Part shown: piece after piece, positions 7,741 through 14,268 of the stretch
Position numbering within the stretch: position 1 is the first letter of the stretch
Layout of the letters: every line of letters begins with the position of its first letter
NCBI GenBank assembly: GCA_927439865.1
Contig: CAKMKD010000062.1
Location: forward strand, 1 to 44,058
Origin: an uncultured Coriobacteriia bacterium
Lineage (GTDB): Bacteria; Actinomycetota; Coriobacteriia; Anaerosomatales; Anaerosomataceae
DNA: 44,058 bases
Direction of reading: 5' to 3'
The notes under the pieces: generated by a model
The model's input: the letters and a program-made list of their open reading frames with translations, nothing else
Told to the model about the DNA's origin: nothing
The model's database searches: none
Position numbers and translations under genes: made by a program

Positions 7741-8859
7741 CTAGAAACGTGACGCGCCCACGTAGTCCCCTTTGCGCGCGATTCGCTCGGTGAGCGACGA
7801 CACCTTGACGACGTCGCCGGTGCTCGGCGCGTGTATGTAATTGCCATCCCCCACATAGATCCCAACGTGGTGAACGCGCGATGCATCGCCGCCCGTGCCG
7901 AAGAACACAAGGTCTCCCGCGCGAAGCAAGTCAATCCGATTCGCCGCAATGTGAGCACCGGAGTTGTACTGACTTCTGCTGGTGCGCGGCAGTGTGATTC
8001 CCAGCTGCTTGTAGACATACTGACAGAGCCCTGAGCAATCAAAGCCGGCCGGTGACGAGCCCCCCCAGCGGTAGGGCACGCCGAGGTACTTGAGCGCGAT
8101 GCCCACAGCCCCTGGCTGGCCACCCGAGAGGTTACCTTCGGTTGCTGCCGGCCTGCCCCCCGAGCCCCTGGAAGCAAGCGCCGCGGCTCGGGCAGCTCTC
8201 TCGGCGGCAAGCTTCGCCTGCCGCTGTTCCTCTTGCTTGATCAATGTCTTGACCTCGGCATTGAGGGACGCAACGTACGACTCCTGCTTGGTGATCTGCG
8301 CCTCGATCCCCTTCGCCCGCAACTCGGTCTCGGTCCTAAGCGTGACCTGCTCCGCCTCTCGGCTCTCAAGCGCGGCCTGAAGGCCTTCAACCTGCGTCTT
8401 GGTGAGCTTGACCTGACCCACGAGCTCGGCGTCAGTACGATTGATCCGGATGAGCAGGTCCATCCTGGTGACGAAATCCTCAAAAGACGACGTACCGAGC
8501 AGGATGCTGAGGATGTTCGAGTTGCCCTCTTTGTAGATGCTGGCCGCTCGGTTGGCGAGTTGCGCGTTTGCGGAGGCAAGGTCGCGCGTTGCAGCCGCCA
8601 GGTCCGCCTCGGTCTTCCGGATGTCCTCGCGCGTCTTGTCGAGCGCCTCGGAGATCGCGTTGTACTCCTCGACTTGGACCTCAAGCTCCACGGCTATCGT
8701 CTCGAGCTGATCCTGTGCTGCGCCCGCCTCGTCACGCTTCTTTTCGATCGTGGCGTTCGTGGGCTCGGCAAGGGCAGGCACTGCCGAGAACAACAGGGTT
8801 AGGGCGAGCGCACAGACAACCGGTGCACGCGAGGGAAGGTTGATGAATGCGAACCGCAC
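7741..8859 (-). CDS. Secreted coiled-coil NlpC/P60 peptidoglycan endopeptidase
   Basis: A 372-residue wall hydrolase of the C40 family, cutting stem peptides of peptidoglycan outside the cell. Layout: signal peptide (VVCALALTLLFSAVPALA, cleavage after about residue 31), a long coiled coil (about 40-240, rich in Glu, Lys, Ala and Gln) interrupted by a YKEGNSNILSILLGTSSFEDF segment as in PcsB/CwlO/RipA-type proteins, a low-complexity linker, and a C-terminal NlpC/P60 domain. The catalytic Cys is in FDCSGLCQYVY, with HHVGIYVGDG and YIHAPSTGD supplying the His residues. The start is the GTG at 8859 after AGGAGGTGCATC. Coiled-coil hydrolases of this layout are usually controlled by FtsEX-like complexes; none is present in the window. 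Confidence 0.9.
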   Translation of the reverse strand: MRFAFINLPSRAPVVCALALTLLFSAVPALAEPTNATIEKKRDEAGAAQDQLETIAVELEVQVEEYNAISEALDKTREDIRKTEADLAAATRDLASANAQLANRAASIYKEGNSNILSILLGTSSFEDFVTRMDLLIRINRTDAELVGQVKLTKTQVEGLQAALESREAEQVTLRTETELRAKGIEAQITKQESYVASLNAEVKTLIKQEEQRQAKLAAERAARAAALASRGSGGRPAATEGNLSGGQPGAVGIALKYLGVPYRWGGSSPAGFDCSGLCQYVYKQLGITLPRTSRSQYNSGAHIAANRIDLLRAGDLVFFGTGGDASRVHHVGIYVGDGNYIHAPSTGDVVKVSSLTERIARKGDYVGASRF

Positions 8860-8953
8860 GATGCACCTCCTGCTGCGACTGAATGCTACATGAAGAGGGC
8901 GACCGGTCGAGGACATACCGTACACCCTGAATGGTACCACAGACTCAGATACT

Positions 8954-8983
8954 GAGGGGCCGCCGGTGCTCCGGCGACCCCTC
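8954..8983 (-). terminator. Strong hairpin downstream of apt
   Basis: Bases 8954-8966 pair with 8971-8983 around a TGCT loop: 12 of 13 pairs match, with a single C-A mismatch at 8960/8977. It begins about 24 bases after the apt stop, at the end of the long minus-strand operon that starts near 13.4 kb. There is no clear T tract, so it may act as a terminator or as a 3' RNA-stabilising fold. Confidence 0.5.
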
Positions 8984-9006
8984 ATAGCATTCGTGAAGAC
9001 GAGCCT

Positions 9007-9522
9007 CTAATCGACGTGAATGAGCGACACGATCCTCGCATCGCCCAGCTTCTCGCGGCCGCCGAGGAAGTCGAGCTCGATGAGAAACGCGAATCCGGCC
9101 GTTCTGGCGCCGGTCGCCGCAACAAGCGCGTTCTTGGCAGCAGCAGTGCCGCCAGTCGCCAGCACATCATCGACGATCAGCACTACATCGTCGGCGACGA
9201 GCGCATCGGCATGCATCTCAAGCGTATCGGTGCCGTACTCGAGGTCGTACTCGGCCTTCGTCGTCGTCCACGGCAGCTTGCCAGGCTTTCGCGCCGGAAC
9301 GAATCCGGCCCCCAGCTTGTAGGCAAGCGCCCCGCCGAAGATGAAGCCGCGAGCCTCGGCGCCGAGCACCTTTGTGATGCCTGCGTCGGCGAAAGCCGCA
9401 GCGATCGTGTCGATAGCACCGCGGAATCCCTCCGGGCTGGCCAGGAGCGGGGTGATGTCTTTGAAGATGATCCCGTCTTTCGGGAAGTCCGGGATGTCAC
9501 GGATGTACGACGAAAGATCCAC
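9007..9522 (-). CDS. apt: Adenine phosphoribosyltransferase
   Basis: A 171-residue cytoplasmic enzyme converting adenine and PRPP to AMP and pyrophosphate. The length is typical. Family landmarks are IRDIPDFPKDGIIFKDITPL at the N-terminus, GAEARGFIFGGALA, VPARKPGKLP and the PRPP-binding loop VLIVDDVLATGGTA. The start is the GTG at 9522, preceded by AAGGAGGAGACACTC; the open frame continues far upstream, but the extra residues are not Apt-like and overlap the channel gene. It is the last gene of an operon with hpt and a K+ channel. Confidence 0.95.
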   Translation of the reverse strand: MDLSSYIRDIPDFPKDGIIFKDITPLLASPEGFRGAIDTIAAAFADAGITKVLGAEARGFIFGGALAYKLGAGFVPARKPGKLPWTTTKAEYDLEYGTDTLEMHADALVADDVVLIVDDVLATGGTAAAKNALVAATGARTAGFAFLIELDFLGGREKLGDARIVSLIHVD

Positions 9523-9586
9523 GAGTGTCTCCTCCTTGATGCGGTCAGAACACGCGTTCCAGAGTAGCGCGGAAGCGCACCGATAA

Positions 9587-10573
9587 CTAGAGCATGGCTT
9601 CCAGCGCGGAGAGCTGAGTGCGGGTGCCGAGGACCACGAGTTCGTCTCCGGCTGTGAAAACTGTCTCAGATGGCGGATTCGGGTTGAGTGTGCCGGCCGC
9701 CGAACGTACCGCCAGGATGTACGCTCCGGTCCGATCGCGAACCCGCGCGTCGCGAATCGTCGTCCCAAGCAGGCTCGAGGCATCGCCAACCCTGACCGAG
9801 TCGAGGCGAAACTCGATCTCGTCGCCGTGCATGACGACATCCAGATAATCTGCAACCACCGGGTTCATGACCATGTCCGCCATACGTCGTCCGCCGATGA
9901 CATTCGGAGTCAGCACTCTGTCGGCGCCCGAGCGCAGGATCTTCGATTCCGAGATCACGGATGAGGACCGCGCAACGATGTAGATCGACGGGTTCAGTGA
10001 CCTCGCTGTCAGCGCGACGAACAGGTTGTCGGCGTCTGTGTCCACGGCGGTCACAAGCCCCTTGGCCCGCTCGATGCCTGCATCCCGGAGCACCGACTCG
10101 TCGGTGGCATCACCATGTACGAACAGCCAGCCTTGCTCTTCGGCGGACTGCCGACACTCGTCGCAGCTGTCGATGACCACGAACGGCACGCCCTCCTCGG
10201 CGAATGAACTGGCGACGACAGAGCCGACCCGTCCGACGCCGACAACGATGTGGTGACCCGACAGCCCGCTGATGCGCTTGTGCATGCGGCGTCCCTCCAG
10301 GATTGTTCGCAGTTGACCTTCCACCATGAACTCGATGATTGCACCGAGTGAGTATGCAATGCCTCCCACGCCCGCGAAGATGAGAGCGATCGTAAACACC
10401 TTGCCGGCATCCGAGAGCGGCGTCACCTCGCGATACCCTACCGTGGCAATCGTGATGACCGTCATGTACAGGGAGTCGAGTAATCCCCATCCCTCAATCA
10501 CCTGGTAGCCGATTGCACCCACCAACATGACGCCTAAGAGTATGCACATCGCGATCGCGACGCGTCGGGGCAT
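9587..10573 (-). CDS. Two-helix potassium channel with RCK domains and TVGYRE filter
   Basis: A 328-residue protein with the MthK-like layout: membrane helix 1 (about 5-27), pore loop with filter T44-V45-G46-Y47-R48-E49, membrane helix 2 (about 57-80), then a cytoplasmic RCK_N/TrkA_N domain (HHIVVGVGRVGSVVASSF, Rossmann GxGxxG) and an RCK_C domain (about 245-328). It should gate K+ or another monovalent cation in response to a bound ligand. The usual filter is TVGYGD; here Arg replaces the second Gly. The ATG at 10573 overlaps the hpt stop (TGATG). It lies between two purine phosphoribosyltransferase genes, which suggests a nucleotide-related ligand (inference). Confidence 0.87.
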   Translation of the reverse strand: MPRRVAIAMCILLGVMLVGAIGYQVIEGWGLLDSLYMTVITIATVGYREVTPLSDAGKVFTIALIFAGVGGIAYSLGAIIEFMVEGQLRTILEGRRMHKRISGLSGHHIVVGVGRVGSVVASSFAEEGVPFVVIDSCDECRQSAEEQGWLFVHGDATDESVLRDAGIERAKGLVTAVDTDADNLFVALTARSLNPSIYIVARSSSVISESKILRSGADRVLTPNVIGGRRMADMVMNPVVADYLDVVMHGDEIEFRLDSVRVGDASSLLGTTIRDARVRDRTGAYILAVRSAAGTLNPNPPSETVFTAGDELVVLGTRTQLSALEAML

Positions 10574-11121
10574 CAGCCCATCACTCCGTCATGCAGCGTC
10601 GCGAGGAACGGCAGGTTGCGATAGCGCCCTCCCAGGTCCATGCCATATCCGACGACGAACCTGTCGGGAATTCGTGTCCCCACGTACTCCAGCGGTAAGT
10701 CCGCGATCCGTCGGACATCCTTGTCAAAGAGCGTGCAGACCTCGAGGGACGCGGGCTTGCGCTGCCGAAGCACTCCGATGAGGTAGTTGAGGGTGAGACC
10801 CGTATCGATGATGTCCTCGACCACGAGCACATGACGACCCGCAATGTCGTCATCAAGATCCTTTGTGATGCGGACAGCACCACCGCCGCCGCCGTAGGCA
10901 GAGATCGCCATGAAGTCGAGCGTGAGCGGAAGGTCGATCGCGCGGCAGAGATCCGCGATGAACACGTACCCACCACGCAGCACGGTGACAAGCGCGAGGT
11001 CGCGACCCCGATAGTCGGCGGCGATCTGTTCGCCGAGGCGCGTCACGACCTCTGAGATCTGCTCAGCCGAGACGAGCACCCCTTCTAACGCCGGATCATG
11101 AAAGGCGTGATACCCTCTCAC
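10573..11121 (-). CDS. hpt: Hypoxanthine phosphoribosyltransferase
   Basis: About 182 residues, normal for bacterial Hpt, which makes IMP (and usually GMP) from hypoxanthine or guanine plus PRPP in the cytoplasm. Seen are LVTVLRGGYVFIADL, DFMAISAYGGGG, the PRPP loop HVLVVEDIIDTGLTL, and VVGYGMDLGGRYRNLPF near the C-terminus, all standard for this family. The GTG start at 11121 overlaps the stop of the upstream gene as GTGA, and its own stop overlaps the channel start. In many actinobacteria hpt follows tilS; here neither tilS nor ftsH is adjacent, so the context is different. Confidence 0.95.
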   Translation of the reverse strand: MRGYHAFHDPALEGVLVSAEQISEVVTRLGEQIAADYRGRDLALVTVLRGGYVFIADLCRAIDLPLTLDFMAISAYGGGGGAVRITKDLDDDIAGRHVLVVEDIIDTGLTLNYLIGVLRQRKPASLEVCTLFDKDVRRIADLPLEYVGTRIPDRFVVGYGMDLGGRYRNLPFLATLHDGVMG

Positions 11122-11558
11122 CCGCTGTTCTCCGCATCTTCGCCTGCGGCGGCGAGCCCGCCACCTTCGCTGTGGGGACGCTCTTGGATCGGGATTCCAT
11201 ACTTGAACAGCAGCCGACGAAAGTCCTTCTGATACAGAATCTTGATGTTGACCTCGGGATAGAGCTCCTTCAAGCGCCGCACCTTCCGGTTCTTCTTCGT
11301 GACGAGCTTCTGGTTCATCGTGGTGAGCTCGATGAACAAGGCGAACTCAGGCAAGAAGAAATCGGGTGCAAACGAGGCGATAACGGTGCCGTTGCCGTCC
11401 CATTCGATCGGAAACGACCGCGGCTCGTATTCCCACTCGATGCGGTAGAAGTCGAGAATCTGAGCGGCAACCCTCTCGCTCGGATGCGCAAACGAGATTC
11501 CCGCGACCTTCGCCGAAACAGGCAGCGTCGAGCCTGACTCATCAATCCGCTCGGTCAT
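11118..11558 (-). CDS. Hypothetical protein with PD-(D/E)XK nuclease-like core
   Basis: A 146-residue soluble protein. The middle part, roughly FAPDFFLPEFALFIELTTM followed by KNRKVRRLKELYPEVNI and ILYQKDF, resembles the core of PD-(D/E)XK nucleases: a PD, then a hydrophobic strand ending Glu-x-x, a basic helix and a further strand. The usual Lys of ExK is Thr here (ELT), so activity may be lost or the Lys may migrate to the following helix. It starts at the ATG at 11558, and its stop overlaps the hpt start. The C-terminal 20 residues are low-complexity. I do not recognise a named family; the nuclease-fold reading is an inference. Confidence 0.7.
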   Translation of the reverse strand: MTERIDESGSTLPVSAKVAGISFAHPSERVAAQILDFYRIEWEYEPRSFPIEWDGNGTVIASFAPDFFLPEFALFIELTTMNQKLVTKKNRKVRRLKELYPEVNIKILYQKDFRRLLFKYGIPIQERPHSEGGGLAAAGEDAENSG

Positions 11559-11564
11559 AGGACC

Positions 11565-12275
11565 CTACATGACATCGTCGAACACGCGCGCAAGCGCCCG
11601 GTGGAGCATCGAACGCTTGAGCGCCCCTGTGAGCTCCGTGAGTTCATTGAGGGTGTCCATGAGCTTCTGGCGTACCTCCGGCGTGCGGTGCCTGCCCGAC
11701 GGCATGAGTGCCTGCGAGAAGAAACCAGCTTCGCGTTCCGCGAACGTTTCATACATGCGCAGATGCCGCGGCTCTATACCGAACTTGCGCAGATCCCAGC
11801 AGGCATGGGCGATGGCGATATCCGAGCCTGCGATCTCCTCGCCCCGCTCCCCTGCCACAAGCGTCACCAGACCGAAGCTGGCAAGCTCCTTCACGAAGGA
11901 GGTGGGCAGGCCCAGGAGTTCAGGCGCCTGCGAGACGGGCACGGTTTCGGCCTCTTCAAGAGGGAGAGCCATGGCCTCGGAGCGGCCTGTTGCGGGCGCG
12001 AGCTCGGGTGGGACGCGACCCTTGTCGATATCCTTCAGCTTCTCGCGGATCACCGCGAGCGGCATGAAGTGCTCCTTCTGGAGCCGAAGGACAAGTTCGA
12101 TGCGCGAAACGTCCCCAGGGTGGAATTTGCGATAGCCGCCGCCGGTCCGCTCCGGGGATACAAGACCCTCGTCTTCGAGGAAGCGTATCTTCGAGATGGA
12201 CAGATCGGGGTACTGAGCCGAAAGCTGCTCAACGACCTCGCCGATCGTCATGTAGTCACGGTGACCTTCAGGCAT
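11565..12275 (-). CDS. ftsR: MerR-family regulator, FtsR-like
   Basis: A 236-residue regulator with an N-terminal MerR winged helix (about 8-80: MTIGEVVEQL, ISKIRFLEDEGLVSPERT, GGYRKF, VSRIELVLRLQ) and a C-terminal helical domain (about 110-236). The unusually long effector region and the FHA gene directly upstream match the actinobacterial gene pair garA-ftsR; FtsR of Corynebacterium glutamicum activates ftsZ. The ATG at 12275 follows GGAGGGAGC, and the FHA stop is the adjacent TAG at 12276-12278. From context it could control division or central-metabolism genes; no target site is visible. A generic MerR regulator is the alternative. Confidence 0.83.
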   Translation of the reverse strand: MPEGHRDYMTIGEVVEQLSAQYPDLSISKIRFLEDEGLVSPERTGGGYRKFHPGDVSRIELVLRLQKEHFMPLAVIREKLKDIDKGRVPPELAPATGRSEAMALPLEEAETVPVSQAPELLGLPTSFVKELASFGLVTLVAGERGEEIAGSDIAIAHACWDLRKFGIEPRHLRMYETFAEREAGFFSQALMPSGRHRTPEVRQKLMDTLNELTELTGALKRSMLHRALARVFDDVM

Positions 12276-12722
12276 CTATGCGCTCCCTCCGGAGATGTAG
12301 ATCATCCGGAAACGCCCTATTTGCAGCGAATCGCCTGTGCGGAGCAGCGCCTTGTTGACCAGCACGTCGTTCACATACGTGCCGTTCAGGGAACCGGTGT
12401 CCTCGACCGTCACTCCCTCGGGAGAACGATGCAGACGGGCGTGGCTTCGCGAGACAGTCACATCGTTCAGGAAGATCGCCGACTCTGGATCACGACCAAC
12501 TGAGAGATCGTCGGAGTCGATGTAGAATCGCTCCCCTGTCTCAGCTCCCTTGTGAACCACCAGCACGGGACCCTCAGCAGTTGCACTGTCGAGCTCCCCG
12601 GTTACCTCCTCTGCCGCAATTGGCTCAAAGGATGCGGTAGCTCCGACGAGTCGAACGCCGCACGAAGGACAGACGCGATCGTCTGCCCGTACGGGGTTCT
12701 CACATGCTGGGCACCTGTCCAT
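12276..12722 (-). CDS. FHA-domain protein with N-terminal zinc ribbon (GarA-like)
   Basis: A 148-residue cytoplasmic protein. Residues 1-25 form a zinc ribbon (CPAC then CPSC); about 30-55 is an acidic linker; 60-145 is a forkhead-associated domain with the phosphothreonine-binding residues in LSVGRDPESAIFLND, VSRSHARL and GSLNGTYVN. FHA domains bind phosphothreonine on partners of Ser/Thr kinases. GarA in mycobacteria controls glutamate metabolism and carries an ETTS phosphosite before the domain; that motif is absent here, and the zinc ribbon replaces it. The ATG at 12722 has AGAGGTGG upstream. The adjacent ftsR-like gene and nearby glycine cleavage genes recall the mycobacterial gcvH-garA-Rv1828 neighbourhood. 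Confidence 0.85.
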   Translation of the reverse strand: MDRCPACENPVRADDRVCPSCGVRLVGATASFEPIAAEEVTGELDSATAEGPVLVVHKGAETGERFYIDSDDLSVGRDPESAIFLNDVTVSRSHARLHRSPEGVTVEDTGSLNGTYVNDVLVNKALLRTGDSLQIGRFRMIYISGGSA

Positions 12723-12760
12723 TGCGACCACCTCTAGACCGAGCAGGGATGTGGCGCGTG

Positions 12761-13021
12761 CTACTCCAGGAAGCCGAACTCGCGCTTCTTGAACGACTTG
12801 GCTATCTGCTCCTCGAGTGCCGCCCCAACTTCGGGGTTCTCCAGCACACGTGCGAGCTTCTCTTCGCTAAGACGGTTCTTGACGTACGGATCGTGCAGGG
12901 CCTCGGACAGCTTCCGCCCGTTCTGAACCTCTCGAATCACGTACTCGACCACTCGCTCCTCGATGACGTCGATAGCAAGGTCGTTCAGAAACGCCTGGAT
13001 TTTCTCGGCAACAGTCGACAC
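12761..13021 (-). CDS. Small helical hypothetical protein (86 aa)
   Basis: An 86-residue, charged, probably all-helical protein (EKIQAFLNDLAIDVIEERVV, NGRKLSEALHDPYVKNRL). The GTG start at 13021 is preceded by AAGGAGGAAGC. It lies between the RsiG-like gene (41 bp) and the FHA gene (38 bp) on the same strand, so it is probably in the same operon. No cysteine, membrane segment or known motif. It could be a small regulatory partner of either neighbour, but nothing in the sequence proves it. Confidence 0.72.
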   Translation of the reverse strand: MSTVAEKIQAFLNDLAIDVIEERVVEYVIREVQNGRKLSEALHDPYVKNRLSEEKLARVLENPEVGAALEEQIAKSFKKREFGFLE

Positions 13022-13062
13022 GCTTCCTCCTTGTGGTTCGATCCTATCGCTGCGTTGTCGGC

Positions 13063-13383
13063 TTACTCGTCCCAGTCATCGTCTTCATCGACGGCAGCGA
13101 CGTCATACTTGGACACACCGTGCAGATCGCTCGACATGATATCGATCAGCCGCTCGATGTCGTGTCCCGAGACTACATCGCCCCCGGACTCCCGCTGTGT
13201 CTTGAGCCGACGGACGAGTTCCGCGCGGAGGATGTCGATCTTGCCATGCAGCACCCGCCTACGGTAGCTGACCTTCTGCTCATCTTTATACAGATCGTCG
13301 AGGAGTTCTCGCAGCTCTTCAACCGACCTGTCTTCGAGGTTGAGCAGCGCGTCGTCCAGATTGCGCTTCTTGTCCTCGCCCAT
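13063..13383 (-). CDS. RsiG-like anti-sigma protein with a single c-di-GMP motif
   Basis: A 106-residue protein whose first half matches RsiG, the Streptomyces anti-sigma factor that binds sigma WhiG only with cyclic di-GMP. The known signature E(X)3S(X)2R(X)3Q(X)3D is met at E35, S39, R42 and D50, with His46 in place of Gln; the surrounding pattern VEELRELLDDLYKDEQKVSY and GKIDILRAELVRR also fits. Streptomyces RsiG has two motifs in one chain; this protein has one, as described for the homodimeric Rubrobacter version. The C-terminal tail is acidic. The ATG at 13383 has GGGAGGG upstream. No WhiG/FliA sigma gene lies in this window. It heads the long operon running to apt. Confidence 0.75.
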   Translation of the reverse strand: MGEDKKRNLDDALLNLEDRSVEELRELLDDLYKDEQKVSYRRRVLHGKIDILRAELVRRLKTQRESGGDVVSGHDIERLIDIMSSDLHGVSKYDVAAVDEDDDWDE

Positions 13384-13424
13384 CGTCCCTCCCAGCGTCA
13401 GGGAGCCCTACGGCCCTTACCCGA

Positions 13425-13430
13425 ATTGTA
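13425..13430 (-). promoter_or_regulatory. Candidate -10 element upstream of the RsiG-like gene
   Basis: TACAAT on the minus strand, 42 bases before the RsiG-like start, in the only real gap (84 bp) between lipM and this operon. No good -35 hexamer is seen at 16-18 bases, so the promoter may be of another sigma class or of extended type. Confidence 0.3.
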
Positions 13431-13467
13431 GCAGAAACGGCTGACTTCACCCGCCTCTACCTCGGCC

Positions 13468-14250
13468 TTACCTATACCCTCCCGTGAGCACAGCAACGTC
13501 CAGCGCGGCCCGCCTCGCGGAGTCGATCTCGGCATCGGTCAGCGATCCTGGCGCAAGGCCAATGCCGAGACAATTCTCGAATGCTTCGCAGACCGCACGC
13601 GTGATCACCTCCACGGATGGTGCACCGCCTGGCGCTGCCTCAAGCGTCGCAGTCTCTACCCCGAGACGGGCACTGCCGTCCTCGCCGAGCATGAAGACCG
13701 CTGACTCGGCAGCTGTGTCGCGCGACCGCACGAACGAGCCGTGCTGGAGTAGTACATCGTGGTCCCAGACTTGTGCGCTCCCGGAGAGTTTTGCCGCCCC
13801 GAGCGAGAGATCGGCGTGCGTCGCGTGCAGGTAGCATGCGCCCGCGGCCTTCTCGCCCCTGGGACGCTCGGTCAGCCCCGCAGGCACACCAAGTCGCCCG
13901 TACGCCTCGGCAAGCGCACCACAGAGGACCCGATAGCTCGCACTAACGCCGCGGGGAACGCCGTCGGCCACTGATGCCACGACCGAGTAGGTGACTTCGT
14001 CGTCGTGGAGCACACCGCGTCCTCCGGTGGGCCGCCGAACCACGTCGAAGCCGTGTTCCCGACAGAATCGCATATCCACGTCGCTCACATCCTGGAATCG
14101 ACCCAGTGTGACCGTCGGGACCCGCCAGCTGTACAAGCGCAACGTGGGAGGGACCGTGTCCTCTCCCCGTGCGATAAGAACGGCCCGGTCGACGGCCATG
14201 TTCCATGCGCCGTCTCCCGGGCCGTCCACTATGAGTCGCCATGTCTGCAC
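13468..14250 (-). CDS. lipM: Octanoyltransferase LipM / lipoate-protein ligase family protein
   Basis: A 260-residue cytoplasmic enzyme of the biotin/lipoyl transferase fold. Known members move octanoate or lipoate onto the lysine of lipoyl domains such as GcvH. Seen are LYSWRVPTVTLGRFQ, RRPTGGRGVLHDDEVTYS (72-89) and AKLSGSAQVW near 153-162. Cys139 in GACYLH lies where LipM proteins carry the catalytic cysteine, which favours octanoyltransferase over ATP-dependent ligase. The GTG start at 14250 is 18 bp after the gcvPB stop, so it closes the glycine-cleavage operon and most simply supplies lipoylation for GcvH. No lipA gene is visible here. Confidence 0.82.
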   Translation of the reverse strand: MQTWRLIVDGPGDGAWNMAVDRAVLIARGEDTVPPTLRLYSWRVPTVTLGRFQDVSDVDMRFCREHGFDVVRRPTGGRGVLHDDEVTYSVVASVADGVPRGVSASYRVLCGALAEAYGRLGVPAGLTERPRGEKAAGACYLHATHADLSLGAAKLSGSAQVWDHDVLLQHGSFVRSRDTAAESAVFMLGEDGSARLGVETATLEAAPGGAPSVEVITRAVCEAFENCLGIGLAPGSLTDAEIDSARRAALDVAVLTGGYR

Positions 14251-14268
14251 GCGGGGTCGGCCTCCGGG

